Of a DNA stretch of 64,000 bases, positions 47,694 through 56,138 are shown piece by piece (within the stretch, counting starts at the first letter, position 1; the number at the start of each line of letters is the position of its first letter). Under the pieces are notes generated by a model. That model saw only the letters and a program-made list of their open reading frames with translations. It was not told the origin of the DNA and searched no databases. The translations under genes and the position numbers were made by a program. Source of the stretch: Comamonadaceae bacterium (GTDB lineage Bacteria > Pseudomonadota > Gammaproteobacteria > Burkholderiales > Burkholderiaceae_C); assembly GCA_027486495.1 (NCBI GenBank), contig JAIXOZ010000115.1, positions 1 through 64,000 on the forward strand, written 5' to 3'.

Positions 47694-48428
47694 TCACCGC
47701 ACCATCAGCAAGGTGCCCAGAAACAGCAACAAGGCCAAGAGCAGAAGCCTGAACTGTTTTTCATTGAGGCGTTCTCGCAAGTTTGTACCCATCAACAACC
47801 CGGCATAGACGGGCAACAGGGCCAGGGTTGACCAAGCCACCTCTGACCAACCAAAACGCCCCCACCAGAGCATGCCTGCGTACATCGGAAGCGCGCCCAA
47901 CAAATACACCACACTGATGCTGCCCACAAAAACGTCTCGGGGCAATCGCAAGGCCATCAAGTAGGTGATGAGCAAAGGCCCAGTGAGTGAAGACAAGCCC
48001 GCCATCGCACCTGCCAAAGCCCCCACCATCGGCCCCAGCCATTTTTCCTGAGCCGGTGAAATAGTGCCTTTGGGTTGCAAAATCATCACGGCAACAGCCA
48101 CCAAGACCGTCAAGCCCATGGCCTTGTCCAGTGATTTGCCCGACCACCCAATGCTCCAATAGATGGCCAGCAAAGTGGTGACGGCCTGCGCAGCCATCAA
48201 TGTCCCAAATCGGCGCACCGAGATGCGCCACAAGCCTCCCTGCAGTGCTTGGTAAACATTGGAAACCAGCACGGGCATGACGAGCAGCCCCATGGCCTGC
48301 GAAGCAGGCAAGATGAGGGTCAAAAGCGGCACGACCAGTAAAGGCAGGCCCACGCCCAAGGTGCCTTTGACGACGCCGCCAGCCACAAACATCAGGGCGG
48401 CGGGAGCCGCCAGCGCCAGAGAAATCAC
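47694..48428 (-). CDS. TauE/SafE family exporter
   Basis: A 244-residue eight-helix membrane protein: FVAGGVVKGTLGVGLPLLVVPLLTLILPASQAMGLLVMPVLVSNVYQALQGG and MVGALAGAMAGLSSLTGPLLITYLMALRLPRDVFVGSI are the two TauE halves. Its ATG overlaps the stop of the upstream Bug receptor gene by four bases, so receptor and channel are translationally coupled. That link raises the possibility that this TauE-type protein acts as the membrane partner for the receptor or exports a product. Confidence 0.88.
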   Translation of the reverse strand: MISLALAAPAALMFVAGGVVKGTLGVGLPLLVVPLLTLILPASQAMGLLVMPVLVSNVYQALQGGLWRISVRRFGTLMAAQAVTTLLAIYWSIGWSGKSLDKAMGLTVLVAVAVMILQPKGTISPAQEKWLGPMVGALAGAMAGLSSLTGPLLITYLMALRLPRDVFVGSISVVYLLGALPMYAGMLWWGRFGWSEVAWSTLALLPVYAGLLMGTNLRERLNEKQFRLLLLALLLFLGTLLMVR

Positions 48429-49402
48429 TCGGCCTTCAAGTCCGCAACTTTGGCAGCGCGCGCCATGGCTTCATTTTCCTTCGCAATGGCAAGTCCGTAG
48501 GTGCGTGGATCCGAGCCCACGGGATCGATGACCGCAGCCTGGAATGTTTTGACCAGCTCGGGGTGTTTTACGACTTCTGCAATTTCCTGACTGATTTTCT
48601 GGATGGCGCTGGACGGTGTGCCAGCTGCGGCCATGACGCCAATGATGACGGAAAAGTCAAACCCGGGAACTGTTTCCGCAATGGCCGGGATGTCCGGTGC
48701 TTGTGTGGAGCGAGCGGCTGCATTGCTGGCCAAGATACTGACCTGCCCGTTTTTCGCAAACCCCTGCATGGAAGGCAAAGCCGCTACCGAGAAATCCACT
48801 TGGCCACCGACCAATGCCGGCGTGGATTGACCAGAGCCTCTGAAAGGAATGTGACGGACATCGATTTTCATTGCCGCCTTCAGGGCTTCCATCGTCAAAT
48901 GGTGCGTGCTGCCAATGCCAGAGGAGCCGTAAGTGAAATTGCCAGGCTTGCTTTTGACCAAATTCAGAAAATCCTGGAAATTATTGACCCCTGTTTTGGG
49001 GTGCGCCACGATGAAAAGGGGCGATCGCGCAATGAGCGAGACAGGCAAAATATCCACGCCTGCTTTGTAGGGCGCATTTTTGTTGAGCAGCGGCGTGATC
49101 GAGAGCATGGAGCCATCCGAGACGATGAAGGCATGGCCATCTTGAGGGGAGCTTTGCAGCAAAGCTTGGTAAGCCACAACCCCATTGCCGCCTGGCTTGT
49201 TGTCCACCACCACCGATTGACCCAGTCGCTCAGTCAATCTCTGCGCCACAACGCGCGCCACAGTGTCAGGCAAACCTCCAGCCGCATAGGGCACGATGAA
49301 TTTGATCGGTTTGCTGGGGTAGGCCTGTGCCAGCACAGCGGTCGGAAGGGCTGTTGCAAGCGCCAGCGTTGAAACCAGTGCGGTGAGTGTTCTGCGTTGC
49401 AT
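48425..49402 (-). CDS. Bug family tripartite tricarboxylate transporter receptor
   Basis: A 325-residue periplasmic binding protein with signal peptide MQRRTLTALVSTLALATALP and the Bug patterns AYPSKPIKFIVPYAAGGLPDTVARVVAQRLTERLGQSVVVDNKPGGNGVVAYQALLQSSPQDG and FTYGSSGIGSTHHLTMEALKAAM. It is divergent from the reductase gene at 49577 across an AT-rich gap with a palindrome, and precedes the TauE gene on its own strand. Ligand unknown. Confidence 0.94.
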   Translation of the reverse strand: MQRRTLTALVSTLALATALPTAVLAQAYPSKPIKFIVPYAAGGLPDTVARVVAQRLTERLGQSVVVDNKPGGNGVVAYQALLQSSPQDGHAFIVSDGSMLSITPLLNKNAPYKAGVDILPVSLIARSPLFIVAHPKTGVNNFQDFLNLVKSKPGNFTYGSSGIGSTHHLTMEALKAAMKIDVRHIPFRGSGQSTPALVGGQVDFSVAALPSMQGFAKNGQVSILASNAAARSTQAPDIPAIAETVPGFDFSVIIGVMAAAGTPSSAIQKISQEIAEVVKHPELVKTFQAAVIDPVGSDPRTYGLAIAKENEAMARAAKVADLKAE

Positions 49403-49466
49403 GATCGTCTCCTGTTGAGTGAATGAATTGTTTCAGGTGCTGGTACAACTTGCATATGATTAGCCA

Positions 49467-49486
49467 CCTAATATAATAATTTTAGG
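49467..49486. promoter_or_regulatory. Imperfect 20-bp palindrome, candidate MarR operator
   Basis: CCTAA and TTAGG arms flank a TATAATAATT centre that is itself nearly symmetric. It sits in the divergent gap between the Bug-TauE unit and the reductase-dehydrogenase-MarR operon and contains a TATAAT-like -10, where a repressor would act. Confidence 0.4.
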
Positions 49487-49576
49487 GACCTTCACGTCCG
49501 TGTCAATAAGGTTTATCTCCACCTTGTCCCGTGACAGACGAACGTTTTTCAACTTCATCACCTTGAGCACGCACCC

Positions 49577-50527
49577 ATGAACATGAATCTCAAAGTCGCC
49601 AGCAAAGCGACCGTTGCCCAAGACATTTACCAATTTGAATTGCAGCACGTAGACGGTGCTCCTTTGCCCGCCTTTACCGCTGGTGCGCACATTCCTGTTC
49701 TCACCCCCAGTGGCAGCATGCGCTCCTATTCGCTTTGCAACGACCCTGAAGAAACACACCGCTATCTGATTGCGGTCAAACGCGAAGCTGCTGGTCGTGG
49801 CGGTTCGATCAGCATGATCGATGGTTTGCATCTTGGCGATACAGTGGCGGTCGGCCAACCACTTAACCATTTTCCACTTGACCCGCAGGCCCAGAAATAC
49901 GTCTTGATTGCCGGGGGCATCGGCATCACGCCTTTGATGGCGATGGCCAAAACCTTGTACCAGTGGGACAAGCCCTTCAAGCTTTATTACCTGACGCGCG
50001 ACCCGGAAAGCACCGCTTTTTTGAATCAACTCAAGGCCGAACCTTTTGCTCAAAATTTGGTCTGTCACCATGATGCAGGCCTACCTGGAAACAACTTTGA
50101 TCTTTGGCCTGTCCTGGAAAAATCGGGCAGCCTCGCCGGTCTGCAGCTTTATTGTTGTGGTCCTGCAGGACTCATGAGCGCCGTCAAAGACATGACTGGC
50201 CACTGGCCATCGAGCGCCGTGCATTTTGAAAGCTTTGGCGTTCAACAAACTTCCCAAGTCAATGACACGCCCTTCACCGTCAATTTCAGCAAAAGCGCTC
50301 ATCAAGTGAACGTCCCCGCCGGAACAAGTATTTTGCAAATGGCGCGCTCTGTCGGTATTGCCATGCCGGCTTCCTGCGAAAGTGGCACCTGTGGGTCCTG
50401 TAAAACAAGGTTACTGGAAGGCTCAGCGGACCATCGAGACCATGTTCTCCTGCCAGAAGATCGTGCGCACTGGATCATGCCCTGCGTTTCACGCGCTCTT
50501 TCTGACCACTTGACGCTCGAGGCATGA
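49577..50527 (+). CDS. PDR/VanB-type oxygenase reductase
   Basis: A 316-residue reductase of the phthalate dioxygenase reductase/VanB class, with FMN domain first (FTAGAHIPVLTPSGSMRSYSLCNDPEETHRYLIAVKREAAGRGGS), then the NAD domain (VLIAGGIGITPLMAMAKTL; LYCCGPAGLMSAV), and a C-terminal plant-type 2Fe-2S domain (PASCESGTCGSCKTRLLEGS...MPCVSRAL). It supplies electrons to a Rieske oxygenase, presumably the one encoded at 52847-54166. Its stop overlaps the next start (ATGA). Confidence 0.95.
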   Translation: MNMNLKVASKATVAQDIYQFELQHVDGAPLPAFTAGAHIPVLTPSGSMRSYSLCNDPEETHRYLIAVKREAAGRGGSISMIDGLHLGDTVAVGQPLNHFPLDPQAQKYVLIAGGIGITPLMAMAKTLYQWDKPFKLYYLTRDPESTAFLNQLKAEPFAQNLVCHHDAGLPGNNFDLWPVLEKSGSLAGLQLYCCGPAGLMSAVKDMTGHWPSSAVHFESFGVQQTSQVNDTPFTVNFSKSAHQVNVPAGTSILQMARSVGIAMPASCESGTCGSCKTRLLEGSADHRDHVLLPEDRAHWIMPCVSRALSDHLTLEA

Positions 50528-51714
50528 AATCTCCCATCGGTCTTGGCGTCATTGGCATGGGCCGCGCCTTCACGTTGATGCTGCCGACCTGGGCAGCCGA
50601 TGCGCGTATACGCCTCATCGCCGCCCATGACCCTCGCCCCTCGGCCTGTTTGGCCTTTGAGAAAACCCTGGGCGGGACAGCCTGCCAACGGCCTGAGGAG
50701 GTTTGTGCCCACCCGGACGTTGAATGGGTCTACGTCGCCTCGCCACATGCCATGCATGTCGAGCACGTCCTGCTGGCGGCACGCTACGGCAAGAATGTGC
50801 TGGTGGAAAAGCCAATGGCCTTGAACTTGGCCGACTGCGAAGCAATGATCAAGGCTTGCCAGCAAGCGGGCACCCATCTTGTTGTCGGGCACAGCCACAG
50901 TTTTGATGCCCCTGTTCGTTTGGCCCACCAACTCATTGCCAGTGGCCAATGGGGCCGAGTGCGCATGATCCAGGCATTGCAATACACCGACTTCCTTTAC
51001 CGTCCACGTCGCCCTGAAGAGCTTCAAACCGCTTTAGGGGGCGGCGTGGTCTTCAGCCAAGCGGCGCACCAAGTGGATGTGGTGCGCTTGTTGGCCGGCA
51101 CACCGGCTCGTAGCGTCAGAGCCATCACCGGATCCTGGGATGCGCGTCGACCTACAGAAGGCGCTTACAGCGCCTTGCTGACTTTTGATGATGGCGTTTG
51201 GGCCAACATGACCTACAGTGGTTATGGCTTTTTCGATACCGATGTGTGGATGAATGGTGTGGGTGAACTGGGCACACCCAAATCGCCCTTGGCCCACAGC
51301 GCCACGCGCAGCAAACACGCACAAATGAAGGACGAGGCTGCCGAAGCTCAGGCCAAGGCCGAACGCAACTTTGGCGGACGCGACTACCCGGGGATAGACG
51401 CCTTGGCCCCGGTCAATTACCAACATTTTGGCCCAGTGATTGTCAGCTGCGAAAACGCTGACCTGCAATTGCTGCCCAACGGCGTGATGGTGATGGACGC
51501 CAGCGGCGCTAAGCTTCACGGCTTGGCAGCGCCCATCGTTGCTCGGCAGGAAGTGGTCGATGAAATGTGGGCCGCTGCCCGCTTGGGCCAAGCTCCCCAG
51601 CATGACGGCAAATGGGCCATGGCAACCCTTGAGGTTTGTCTGGCTTTGCTCAAATCGTCAACCCTTGGACAAGATATCATTCTTTGCGCCCAAACCCCCA
51701 CCCCTCGCATATGA
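50524..51714 (+). CDS. Gfo/Idh/MocA oxidoreductase, phthalate-dihydrodiol-dehydrogenase-like
   Basis: A 396-residue NAD(P)-dependent enzyme. The Rossmann start IGLGVIGMGRAFTLMLPTWAADARIRLIAAHDPR and the family motifs VYVASPHAMHVEHVLLAARYGKNVLVEKPMALNLADCEAMI and the EKP motif are clear. Its length and C-terminal part (AERNFGGRDYPGIDALAPVNYQHFGPVIVSCENADLQLLP) resemble the 4,5-dihydro-4,5-dihydroxyphthalate dehydrogenases, which fits the neighbouring oxygenase and reductase. It overlaps both neighbours by four bases. Confidence 0.85.
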   Translation: MKSPIGLGVIGMGRAFTLMLPTWAADARIRLIAAHDPRPSACLAFEKTLGGTACQRPEEVCAHPDVEWVYVASPHAMHVEHVLLAARYGKNVLVEKPMALNLADCEAMIKACQQAGTHLVVGHSHSFDAPVRLAHQLIASGQWGRVRMIQALQYTDFLYRPRRPEELQTALGGGVVFSQAAHQVDVVRLLAGTPARSVRAITGSWDARRPTEGAYSALLTFDDGVWANMTYSGYGFFDTDVWMNGVGELGTPKSPLAHSATRSKHAQMKDEAAEAQAKAERNFGGRDYPGIDALAPVNYQHFGPVIVSCENADLQLLPNGVMVMDASGAKLHGLAAPIVARQEVVDEMWAAARLGQAPQHDGKWAMATLEVCLALLKSSTLGQDIILCAQTPTPRI

Positions 51715-52229
51715 CGTCCAGAGTTGCCCCCATTCCGCACATGCTGCGCCACTGGCGTGAGGCCGTTCCGAATGATCGTCTGGCCCATTTGATAAGAGAC
51801 GTGAGCCGCGCACAAATGCGCGCTTTGCATGCCCGCCTGATCGTCCATGGTGTTTCTTTTGGACACTGGACATTTTTGCGGATTTTGTGGCTCCAAGACG
51901 GTCTGACACAGCGTGAACTCAGTCATTTGGCTGGGGTCATGGAACCTACCACCTTAACTGCCGTTCGCGCCATGCAGGGCATGGGCATGGTCGAGCGGCG
52001 TCAGCTCGAGGGCAACCGCAAAAACATGCACGTGTTTCTCACAGAGTCTGGACGTGCGCTGGAGCAAGTTCTGGTGCCACTGGCTGAAGATGTGAACCGC
52101 ATCAGTGTCGGCGAGCTGAACCAACGCGATGTGGCCACCACACGGCGTGTCTTGCTCAGCATGCTGGAAAATCTGGCACACGACCCACAGCTATCCGAAT
52201 CCACCGACAACCCATCAACATCTCTTTAA
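51711..52229 (+). CDS. MarR family transcriptional regulator
   Basis: A 172-residue winged-helix regulator: HWTFLRILWLQDGLTQRELSHLAGVMEPTTLTAVRAMQGMGMVERRQLEGNRKNMHVFLTESGRALEQVL is the MarR domain. The ATG at 51711 overlaps the dehydrogenase stop (ATGA), so it is expressed with the operon and probably represses it. A palindrome at 49467-49486 ahead of the operon is a candidate target. The frame open further upstream is not used. Confidence 0.92.
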   Translation: MTSRVAPIPHMLRHWREAVPNDRLAHLIRDVSRAQMRALHARLIVHGVSFGHWTFLRILWLQDGLTQRELSHLAGVMEPTTLTAVRAMQGMGMVERRQLEGNRKNMHVFLTESGRALEQVLVPLAEDVNRISVGELNQRDVATTRRVLLSMLENLAHDPQLSESTDNPSTSL

Positions 52230-52846
52230 ATAGCGCAGATCTCGTTGATTGCCAGATGAAATTTTCTTCAATCTGCATTTGTCGCTGAGAATGGCCTTGC
52301 GAAAGGAGGCAACTCCATCATGCGTCCAACTTGGCACGGTTGGCACCCACACCGTAAGCCCAAAAATACTGCCCCATGGTTTCCCGCGCCGCCTTGAGCT
52401 GTTCCACTACAAAGGGTAGTTTCACTTTGGTTGCTGTCTTTTCAGTCATGGCCTCCAGATCCGCTCCTTTGGCTTGGTTGAATGCCTTGAAAACCGCATG
52501 GTCAACCGTGGGGGCTCTTCGCATCCAGTAGGGTGAGCCCCCACACAGTGCATGCTGCTAAAAATGCCCGTGCGCTTGCAGTCATCTTTATCAGCTGCTG
52601 TGGGGTCCTCTTAATGCCAGCCCACAGCCAGGCTCCTCAAGGCGTATTCGCTGGGTGGCCTGGGGGTCATGAACCCATCGATGACACCCCGGTCGAGCAA
52701 TTGAGAAATCGTTGACCCTTGGGGTGGATTTTCAATATGAACAGGATCTACTTCGGCGGTTTGCAACCGTCCATCAAGCAGTGCCTGTGTGCGGTCTTAT
52801 TCGCCTATCGCGACCGATAACCTGAGTTCATTCAAATCGAGCCTTC
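52230..52846. other. Degenerate region between the MarR and Rieske oxygenase genes
   Basis: 617 bases without an intact gene. It contains the decarboxylase-like remnant on the minus strand (52318-52524). On the plus strand a 60-codon frame with a GTG start (52533-52715) encodes a signal-peptide-like stretch ARALAVIFISCCGVLLMPAH followed by SQAPQGVFAGWPGGHEPIDD, then stops; it may be the beginning of a lost exported protein. The last 130 bases hold nothing recognisable. Confidence 0.5.
52318..52524 (-). pseudogene. C-terminal remnant resembling 4,5-dihydroxyphthalate decarboxylase
   Basis: An open stretch of 68 codons reads AVFKAFNQAKGADLEAMTEK, then LPFVVEQLKAARETMGQYFW and AYGVGANRAKLDA. 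This resembles the C-terminal part of 4,5-dihydroxyphthalate decarboxylases and related PhnD-fold proteins (family pattern W/F-V-x-E-L-x-x-T/R-x-x-M-G-x-x-Y/F-W-x-Y-G-V-x-x-N-R-x-x-L). The normal protein has over 300 residues; here the N-terminal 80 percent is missing and a TGA cuts the last segment. It would complete a phthalate-type pathway beside the oxygenase and dehydrogenase genes. Confidence 0.5.
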
Positions 52847-54166
52847 TCACACTTTGACAACGTAGGCGTTGTCACTTTGGGCAGGCGCATCGGTATCGTC
52901 CCAAATGAAACGTCCCTCAAACGAACGCCAGTCATCGGTTTTCGGCAGCACCTGCTGATAAGAGCAGACATTGGCCGGCACTTGTCTTTCTCCGGTTCCA
53001 ATCGCGATTGCATCTTGCTGAAATTGTTTGACCGCTTCGATCATTTGCTTGCGAAACTCGACAATCGCCAGATCACTCGCTCCCAGTCGATCTTGGCTGC
53101 GATCTGCAATCTTGCCCATGGTCACCCACATCGCTATGTCCTGATTGGGAAAGCCTTTGATGCCGGTGAAGTTGCCCGCCTTCATTGCTTGCCTGTCCTG
53201 CCAAAAACGGTTGTCGTAATTGCGCAGTGGGCGGTAGTACGTGTCCAGATCAACCCCAACCGTTTGCCCCAAAAATTTGCGCCAAGTTTCTGTTTCTGGC
53301 GTCTGCGCAGGATGACCCCATGCAATGAAATAAAAGCAGGTGTTGGTGTCGTCTATTGGCACATTGACGTTGGCAACGTTGTACAAGTTGTTGGGCGGAA
53401 CAAGAACCGTCCAAGGTGCAACGAACACAGTCGTACGGATGTAATCATGTGTTTGCGCATTGAAGATAGGCCTGCGGATGGCGGCATACCGAAACCCATA
53501 ATCTGTGCGCTGAACCTGAAGCCGAGGAGCTTTATCGGTCGAAGGTCGCAGCCAATTTTTATCGGTCGCCTCACCACTTTGCACTCGAGCAGGAACCATG
53601 TCCGAACTGTGCAAACTCGAGCTGTGCGCCGAATCAATCGCACCCTCCAAGATTTGAGCCCAATTGACTGGCAACACCGCTTTGGCGATCGACACGCGCG
53701 CTTGCGCCGTTGGCGCCCATCTCGGTGGCTCAAAGGCAGGTACCCGGTCTTGGGGCCCCATGAAGGCCCACACCAGTCCACCCCACTCCTGCACCGGATA
53801 TGCTTTTTGCTTCACTTTGCAGGCCATCTCACTGGACTGAGGCTCTGAAACCATCTCCAGCACATTGCCTTTGACATCCATTTTCCACCCATGGTAGAGG
53901 CACCTCAAACCTCCTTCTTCATTGCGCCCCATGAGCAATGAAGCACGGCGGTGTGGGCAGTACTCGTCCAACACACCCACCTGTCCGGCAGTGTCTCTGA
54001 ACACCACCAAGTCTTCACCCAGAATGCGTGCCTTCACAGGGGTCCCATCTGGAGCCTCAACTTCTTCACTCAAGCAAATGGGTACCCAATGTTCACGCAT
54101 CAGTTGCCCCATAGGGGCCTTAGCTTCTACACGGCAGAGCAGTTCATTTTCTTCAAGCGTCAACAT
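52847..54166 (-). CDS. Rieske non-heme iron oxygenase, phthalate 4,5-dioxygenase-like
   Basis: A 439-residue oxygenase component. The Rieske cluster ligands are C70, H72, C89 and H92 (EYCPHRRASL...RCLYHGW). The mononuclear iron region is EGAIDSAHSSSLHSSD with D178, H181 and H186. Start MLTLEENELLCRVEAKAPMGQLMREHWVP is typical of phthalate 4,5-dioxygenase-like proteins, which are alpha-only oxygenases using a PDR-type reductase. The partner reductase lies 2.3 kb away on the opposite strand. It should hydroxylate an aromatic acid; the substrate is not fixed by sequence. Confidence 0.93.
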   Translation of the reverse strand: MLTLEENELLCRVEAKAPMGQLMREHWVPICLSEEVEAPDGTPVKARILGEDLVVFRDTAGQVGVLDEYCPHRRASLLMGRNEEGGLRCLYHGWKMDVKGNVLEMVSEPQSSEMACKVKQKAYPVQEWGGLVWAFMGPQDRVPAFEPPRWAPTAQARVSIAKAVLPVNWAQILEGAIDSAHSSSLHSSDMVPARVQSGEATDKNWLRPSTDKAPRLQVQRTDYGFRYAAIRRPIFNAQTHDYIRTTVFVAPWTVLVPPNNLYNVANVNVPIDDTNTCFYFIAWGHPAQTPETETWRKFLGQTVGVDLDTYYRPLRNYDNRFWQDRQAMKAGNFTGIKGFPNQDIAMWVTMGKIADRSQDRLGASDLAIVEFRKQMIEAVKQFQQDAIAIGTGERQVPANVCSYQQVLPKTDDWRSFEGRFIWDDTDAPAQSDNAYVVKV

Positions 54167-54334
54167 CTCTTCAATACTCCTAGAGCCAAAGTATGGGGCA
54201 TCGTTTTCAAGAACACCTTAATATACTTTGTTACCTAAGCAAATTAACCGGGGTTAACCCTAGGCTTCTGTTGCCCATCTGCTCTTCAACTCTGATGCGT
54301 TTTCGGTGCTGTCTTCAAAAAGTAAGCAGCACCC

Positions 54335-55030
54335 TCAGGAAAGCTTCAGCGCCGCAGCCAACAAAATGCGTTTGTTGTCTCGGCTGCGGCGAGCATGCTC
54401 GCGCATCAGCGCCTCTGCCCTGGCGCTTTCGCCCGCCAAAATGGCAGACAGGACATCCTCATGATCGAGTTGGGCACGCTGAATAAAGGCGAACTCCCGT
54501 TGCGGCGCAATGCCATGCAAACTCAAGGCCTGCGCACCCACCAATGGCATTTGTCCGATTTCACGCATGGCATTGGCCAAGACTTTGTTGTCCGCGGCAG
54601 CAATCAAGGTGGCGTGAAAACGCGCATTCATGGCTATCCACCCTTGTGAATCCAACACGAAGTTGTTGTCTGCCGCTTGACTCAATAACGCGCGACCTTG
54701 ATCGACACACGATTGAAGGATCTCTTGGTTGACCGCCGTGAGGGTGCGCTCTGCCACCAACCTGGCGGCCATCCCTTCCAGCACGCCGCGCACATCAATC
54801 GCGTCCGCCAAGTCAACGGCATTGAATGATCTGACTCGAAAACCGCGTGTGGGCAATCGCTCCAGCAGCCCTTCCTTGGTCAGCTCTTCAAAAGCCAAGC
54901 GAATGGGCGTCCGCGAAGCACCCAAATCTGCTGACACTTGCAACTCCACCAGTCGCGCACCTGGGGCGTAAATCCCCGCACCAATGCGGCGACGAAGTTC
55001 ATGGGCAACAAGATGAATTTGGGTAGCCAT
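54335..55030 (-). CDS. GntR family regulator with FCD domain
   Basis: A 231-residue regulator: N-terminal GntR winged helix (HELRRRIGAGIYAPGARLVELQVSADLGASRTPIRLAFEELTKEGLLERLPTRGFRVRSF) and a C-terminal FCD effector domain with the metal histidines in LDSQGWIAMNARFHATLIAAADN and EFAFIQRAQLDHEDVLSAILAG. FCD proteins sense carboxylates or sugar acids. It is divergent from a Bug receptor gene and separated by matching palindromes, so it probably controls that gene and the next one. Confidence 0.94.
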   Translation of the reverse strand: MATQIHLVAHELRRRIGAGIYAPGARLVELQVSADLGASRTPIRLAFEELTKEGLLERLPTRGFRVRSFNAVDLADAIDVRGVLEGMAARLVAERTLTAVNQEILQSCVDQGRALLSQAADNNFVLDSQGWIAMNARFHATLIAAADNKVLANAMREIGQMPLVGAQALSLHGIAPQREFAFIQRAQLDHEDVLSAILAGESARAEALMREHARRSRDNKRILLAAALKLS

Positions 55031-55052
55031 GCGCTGAGTGTACCGATCATCT

Positions 55053-55113
55053 ATGCATGCAATTTTTGAAATATTTGCATGATTTATCTCTTCAGGCCTA
55101 TGATTGCATGCAT
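55053..55113. promoter_or_regulatory. Triple GntR/FCD operator candidate
   Basis: ATGCATGCAAT (55053-55063) and ATTGCATGCAT (55103-55113) are exact inverted copies 39 bases apart, with a related ATTTGCATGAT (55073-55083) between them. They fill the gap between the GntR gene and the Bug receptor gene, so binding could loop the DNA and control both. Confidence 0.65.
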
Positions 55114-55131
55114 TAACCCCAGGAGATCCCC

Positions 55132-56115
55132 ATGGTATTTCAAAGTCGACGCTCCCTTATGGCCATCGCTTGCTGGATGATCGCAAGCGGTGCCTTTGCA
55201 CAAAACAGCGCGGAGAGTTACCCCAACAAGCCCGTTCGGGTGGTGATCCCGTTTGTGGCGGGCGGCGGCGGTGACAACCAGGCCCGGCTCATCTTGACCA
55301 AGGCGGCTCAGGAGCTGGGGCAAAACTTTGTTTTCGAGAACGTTCCAGGAGCAGGCGGGAATGTGGGCGCTGTCATGGTCTCGCGCGCAACGCCCGATGG
55401 TTACACCTTGTTTTATGGGACCAATGGAACGCACGGCATCAACCATGCTCTTTACAAAAACACGGGCTTTAACCCGCTGAAGGATTTTGAGGCCGTGGGC
55501 CGAATGAGCAGCATTCCGGCCATGCTGGTGGTTCGCCCTGGGATAGCAGCCACCAACCCTGGCGAATTGATCAAATTGATGAAAGAAAAGCCGGGCTCTT
55601 TTTCTTTTGCATCGGCTGGCAATGGCACCACGTCCCACCTGACTGGAGAAATGTTCAAAGCACAAGCTGGCGTGGAGGCGGTCCATATCCCTTACAAAGG
55701 AGGTGCTCCGGCCATGATCGATCTGATTGGCGGGAGGGTCGACTTCATGATCGACGTCATGCCCAACACCGCCCCGCAAGTGCGAGGCGATCGCCTCAAG
55801 GCTCTGGCCGTGACCTCAGCGCAGCGCTTGGGCAGTTTCCCCAACGTTCCCACCTTGATCGAATCGGGCCTGGAAGGTTTTCAAGTGACCGCCTGGGATG
55901 CGGTTTTTGCCCCCGCAGGTACACCAGCGGCCATTGTTCAAAAAATCAACGCCGCTTTGAACAAAGCCTTGAGCAACCCCGAATTACGACAACAACTCGC
56001 CAGTCGCGGCAGTGAGGTTTACCCAAGTAGCCCTGCGGAATTGAGTCGATTCATTGCCACGGAAATGGAGCGTTGGGGCATGGCCGTCAAACGCGCCGGA
56101 GCCACCATCGACTGA
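55132..56115 (+). CDS. Bug family tripartite tricarboxylate transporter receptor
   Basis: A 327-residue exported binding protein with signal peptide MVFQSRRSLMAIACWMIASG and typical Bug motifs: YPNKPVRVVIPFVAGGGGDNQARLILTKAAQELGQNFVFENVPGAGGNVGAVMVSRATPDGYTL and FASAGNGTTSHLTGEMFKAQAG. It is the third Bug receptor in 13 kb. It is under a divergent GntR regulator and 23 bases ahead of the next gene. Confidence 0.95.
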   Translation: MVFQSRRSLMAIACWMIASGAFAQNSAESYPNKPVRVVIPFVAGGGGDNQARLILTKAAQELGQNFVFENVPGAGGNVGAVMVSRATPDGYTLFYGTNGTHGINHALYKNTGFNPLKDFEAVGRMSSIPAMLVVRPGIAATNPGELIKLMKEKPGSFSFASAGNGTTSHLTGEMFKAQAGVEAVHIPYKGGAPAMIDLIGGRVDFMIDVMPNTAPQVRGDRLKALAVTSAQRLGSFPNVPTLIESGLEGFQVTAWDAVFAPAGTPAAIVQKINAALNKALSNPELRQQLASRGSEVYPSSPAELSRFIATEMERWGMAVKRAGATID

Positions 56116-56138
56116 ACCACACGCAAGCCTCACCCATC

